From: Shewanella woodyi ATCC 51908
GTDB taxonomy: Bacteria; Pseudomonadota; Gammaproteobacteria; Enterobacterales; Shewanellaceae
Length of the DNA stretch: 64,000 nt
NCBI RefSeq assembly: GCF_000019525.1
Contig: NC_010506.1
Location: 1,178,001 to 1,242,000 of the forward strand
Direction of reading: 5' to 3'
A model generated the notes under the pieces. It ran no database searches. It saw nothing but the letters and a program-made list of their open reading frames with translations, and was not told where the DNA came from. Positions 63,094-64,000 of this stretch are shown here, piece after piece. Positions within the stretch are counted from its first letter, which is position 1; every line of letters starts with the position of its first letter. A program made the translations under genes and the position numbers.

Positions 63094-64000
63094 TTAACTC
63101 AGCTCTGCTGTTACAGACACTTTTTCAACCTTAACTGCACAGATCTTAAATTCAGGAATTTTGGCGATAGGATCGATTGCGTTAATGGTGAGTTTATTGG
63201 CGGCCGCTTCAACGAAGTGGAAGGGGAGAAACAAGACGCCTACTTGAGCACGACGAGTGACAAAAGCGCAGATCTCTATCTCACCTCGGCGACTGGATAT
63301 CTTCAGCATATCGCCATTGTTTATACCCAGTTTGTCGGCATCGAAGACGGATATCATGACTTTTGGTTTACCAAGTTCATCTAACCCCGGTGTTTTACGA
63401 GTCAATGTGCCTGTGTGGAACTGCTCCAGCAGTCGTCCCGTCGATAGGGTAAGTGGGTATTCACTACAAGTGGGTTCGGCAGGTAAGCTGTAACTTACCG
63501 GCGTCATCTTTGCCCGACCTCGGGTAAACTTAGTCGTATGTAAAATTGGAGTCCCTGGGTGGTTTTCTGCTGGGCAAGGCCATTGGAGCCCCAGTTTTCC
63601 ATTTCGAGTACGGCTATCTATCGCTTGCCAGCTAGCCCCTCTGTATTGCGGAGTCACACAGGTGATCTCGTGCCAGATCTGTTTTTCATCTCTATAGTGC
63701 CAATCTGCGCCGAGTCGATTGGCGATATCTTGAATTATCTGCCAGTCGAGTCTTGCACTGCCCGGAGCTTTGACCACAGTTTGTAGCTGCTGAATTCGCC
63801 GCTCGGTATTGGTAAAGTGACCGCTTTTTTCTGCGAAAGCATTTGCGGGAAGCACGACATCTGCCAGTGCTGCGGTCTCTGTAAGGAATATATCTTGTAC
63901 AATTAACAGCTCTGCTTTTTTGAGCGCCAGCAGAACATGGGCTTGATCGGGATCGCTCAATACTGGGTTTTCTCCCATTACATAGAGCGCCTTTAATTCC
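63094..64000 (-). CDS. Formate dehydrogenase alpha-subunit-like molybdopterin oxidoreductase (partial, N-terminus off window)
   Basis: About 300 C-terminal residues of a large molybdo- or tungsto-enzyme. The reading frame continues to the right edge with ELKALYVMGENPVLSDPD, so the start is outside and the ATG at 63978 is internal. Visible features: DIFLTETAALADVVLPANAFAEKSG (split here, with AE.SGHFTNTERRIQ), and the C-terminal molybdopterin dinucleotide-binding domain (LTLSTGRLLEQFHTGTLTRK, and PFHFVEAAANKLT). These match the soluble FdhA/FdhF group. The selenocysteine or cysteine ligand region is outside the window. Confidence 0.85.
   Translation of the reverse strand, partial: ELKALYVMGENPVLSDPDQAHVLLALKKAELLIVQDIFLTETAALADVVLPANAFAEKSGHFTNTERRIQQLQTVVKAPGSARLDWQIIQDIANRLGADWHYRDEKQIWHEITCVTPQYRGASWQAIDSRTRNGKLGLQWPCPAENHPGTPILHTTKFTRGRAKMTPVSYSLPAEPTCSEYPLTLSTGRLLEQFHTGTLTRKTPGLDELGKPKVMISVFDADKLGINNGDMLKISSRRGEIEICAFVTRRAQVGVLFLPFHFVEAAANKLTINAIDPIAKIPEFKICAVKVEKVSVTAELS

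Overview
The window looks like chromosomal DNA from a marine gammaproteobacterium, most likely Shewanella. I base this on protein similarity recalled from memory (SrmB, TrmN6, XerD-DsbC-RecJ, AsnC, RluA, MaeA, AhpC/AhpF, YehS, DUF4447 and DUF3332 proteins), on a moderate GC content, and on short repeats of a kind I associate with that genus. No search was run. No rRNA, tRNA, phage, transposase or CRISPR array was seen. Both ends cut through genes: a Tat-exported C_GCAxxG protein on the left and a formate dehydrogenase-like molybdoenzyme on the right.

Layout. 0-6.6 kb: a ToxR-like membrane regulator overlapping a ToxS/FidL-like partner, an unknown two-TM protein, a Cache-PAS-degenerate GGDEF sensor and a small radical SAM protein. 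6.6-20 kb: an RND efflux pair, srmB, trmN6, brnQ, the xerD-dsbC-recJ block and an exported PqqB-like hydrolase. 20-24 kb: an accessory island. Three diverged copies of a dispersed repeat flank three same-direction genes (RES-domain, orphan, HEPN-like). Each gene ends at an attC-like palindrome and no integrase is present, so this reads as an integron cassette cluster without integrase (CALIN). 24-35 kb: maeA, yehS, a serine hydrolase with an atypical Nramp-like transporter, a divergent TonB-dependent receptor, a GST, DUF4447 and SUKH proteins, and an exported RelA/SpoT-like protein.

35-49 kb: a terminal-inverted-repeat MITE, an M13 peptidase lipoprotein, a long RluA-family synthase, then a two-gene operon joining a GshB-like ATP-grasp ligase to a fusion of an N-formylglutamate-amidohydrolase-like domain and a DUF1704/MATCAP-type metallopeptidase (HExxxH plus QEGLA). 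After asnC, rluA and a CadC-like regulator with a beta-propeller comes a small secreted peptide and about 0.9 kb without genes that ends in a strong terminator, a candidate noncoding RNA locus. 49-64 kb: a methyltransferase/membrane protein pair, LdhA-like and dienelactone hydrolase-like enzymes, a second MITE, a spermidine-synthase-like protein, ahpC and ahpF, a diguanylate cyclase, a thioredoxin-DsbD-type membrane protein, an OhrR-like regulator coupled to a short GlpD-like oxidase, a chromate transporter and the formate dehydrogenase fragment.

The best leads are the integrase-less cassette island, the ligase/DUF1704 operon, the exported RelA/SpoT-like protein, the Nramp-like transporter lacking its metal-binding motifs, the gene-free transcribed-looking stretch near 48 kb, and the 7-8 bp tandem arrays beside gene ends. 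Many starts were moved from the longest reading frame to an internal codon with a better ribosome-binding site; each case is stated.
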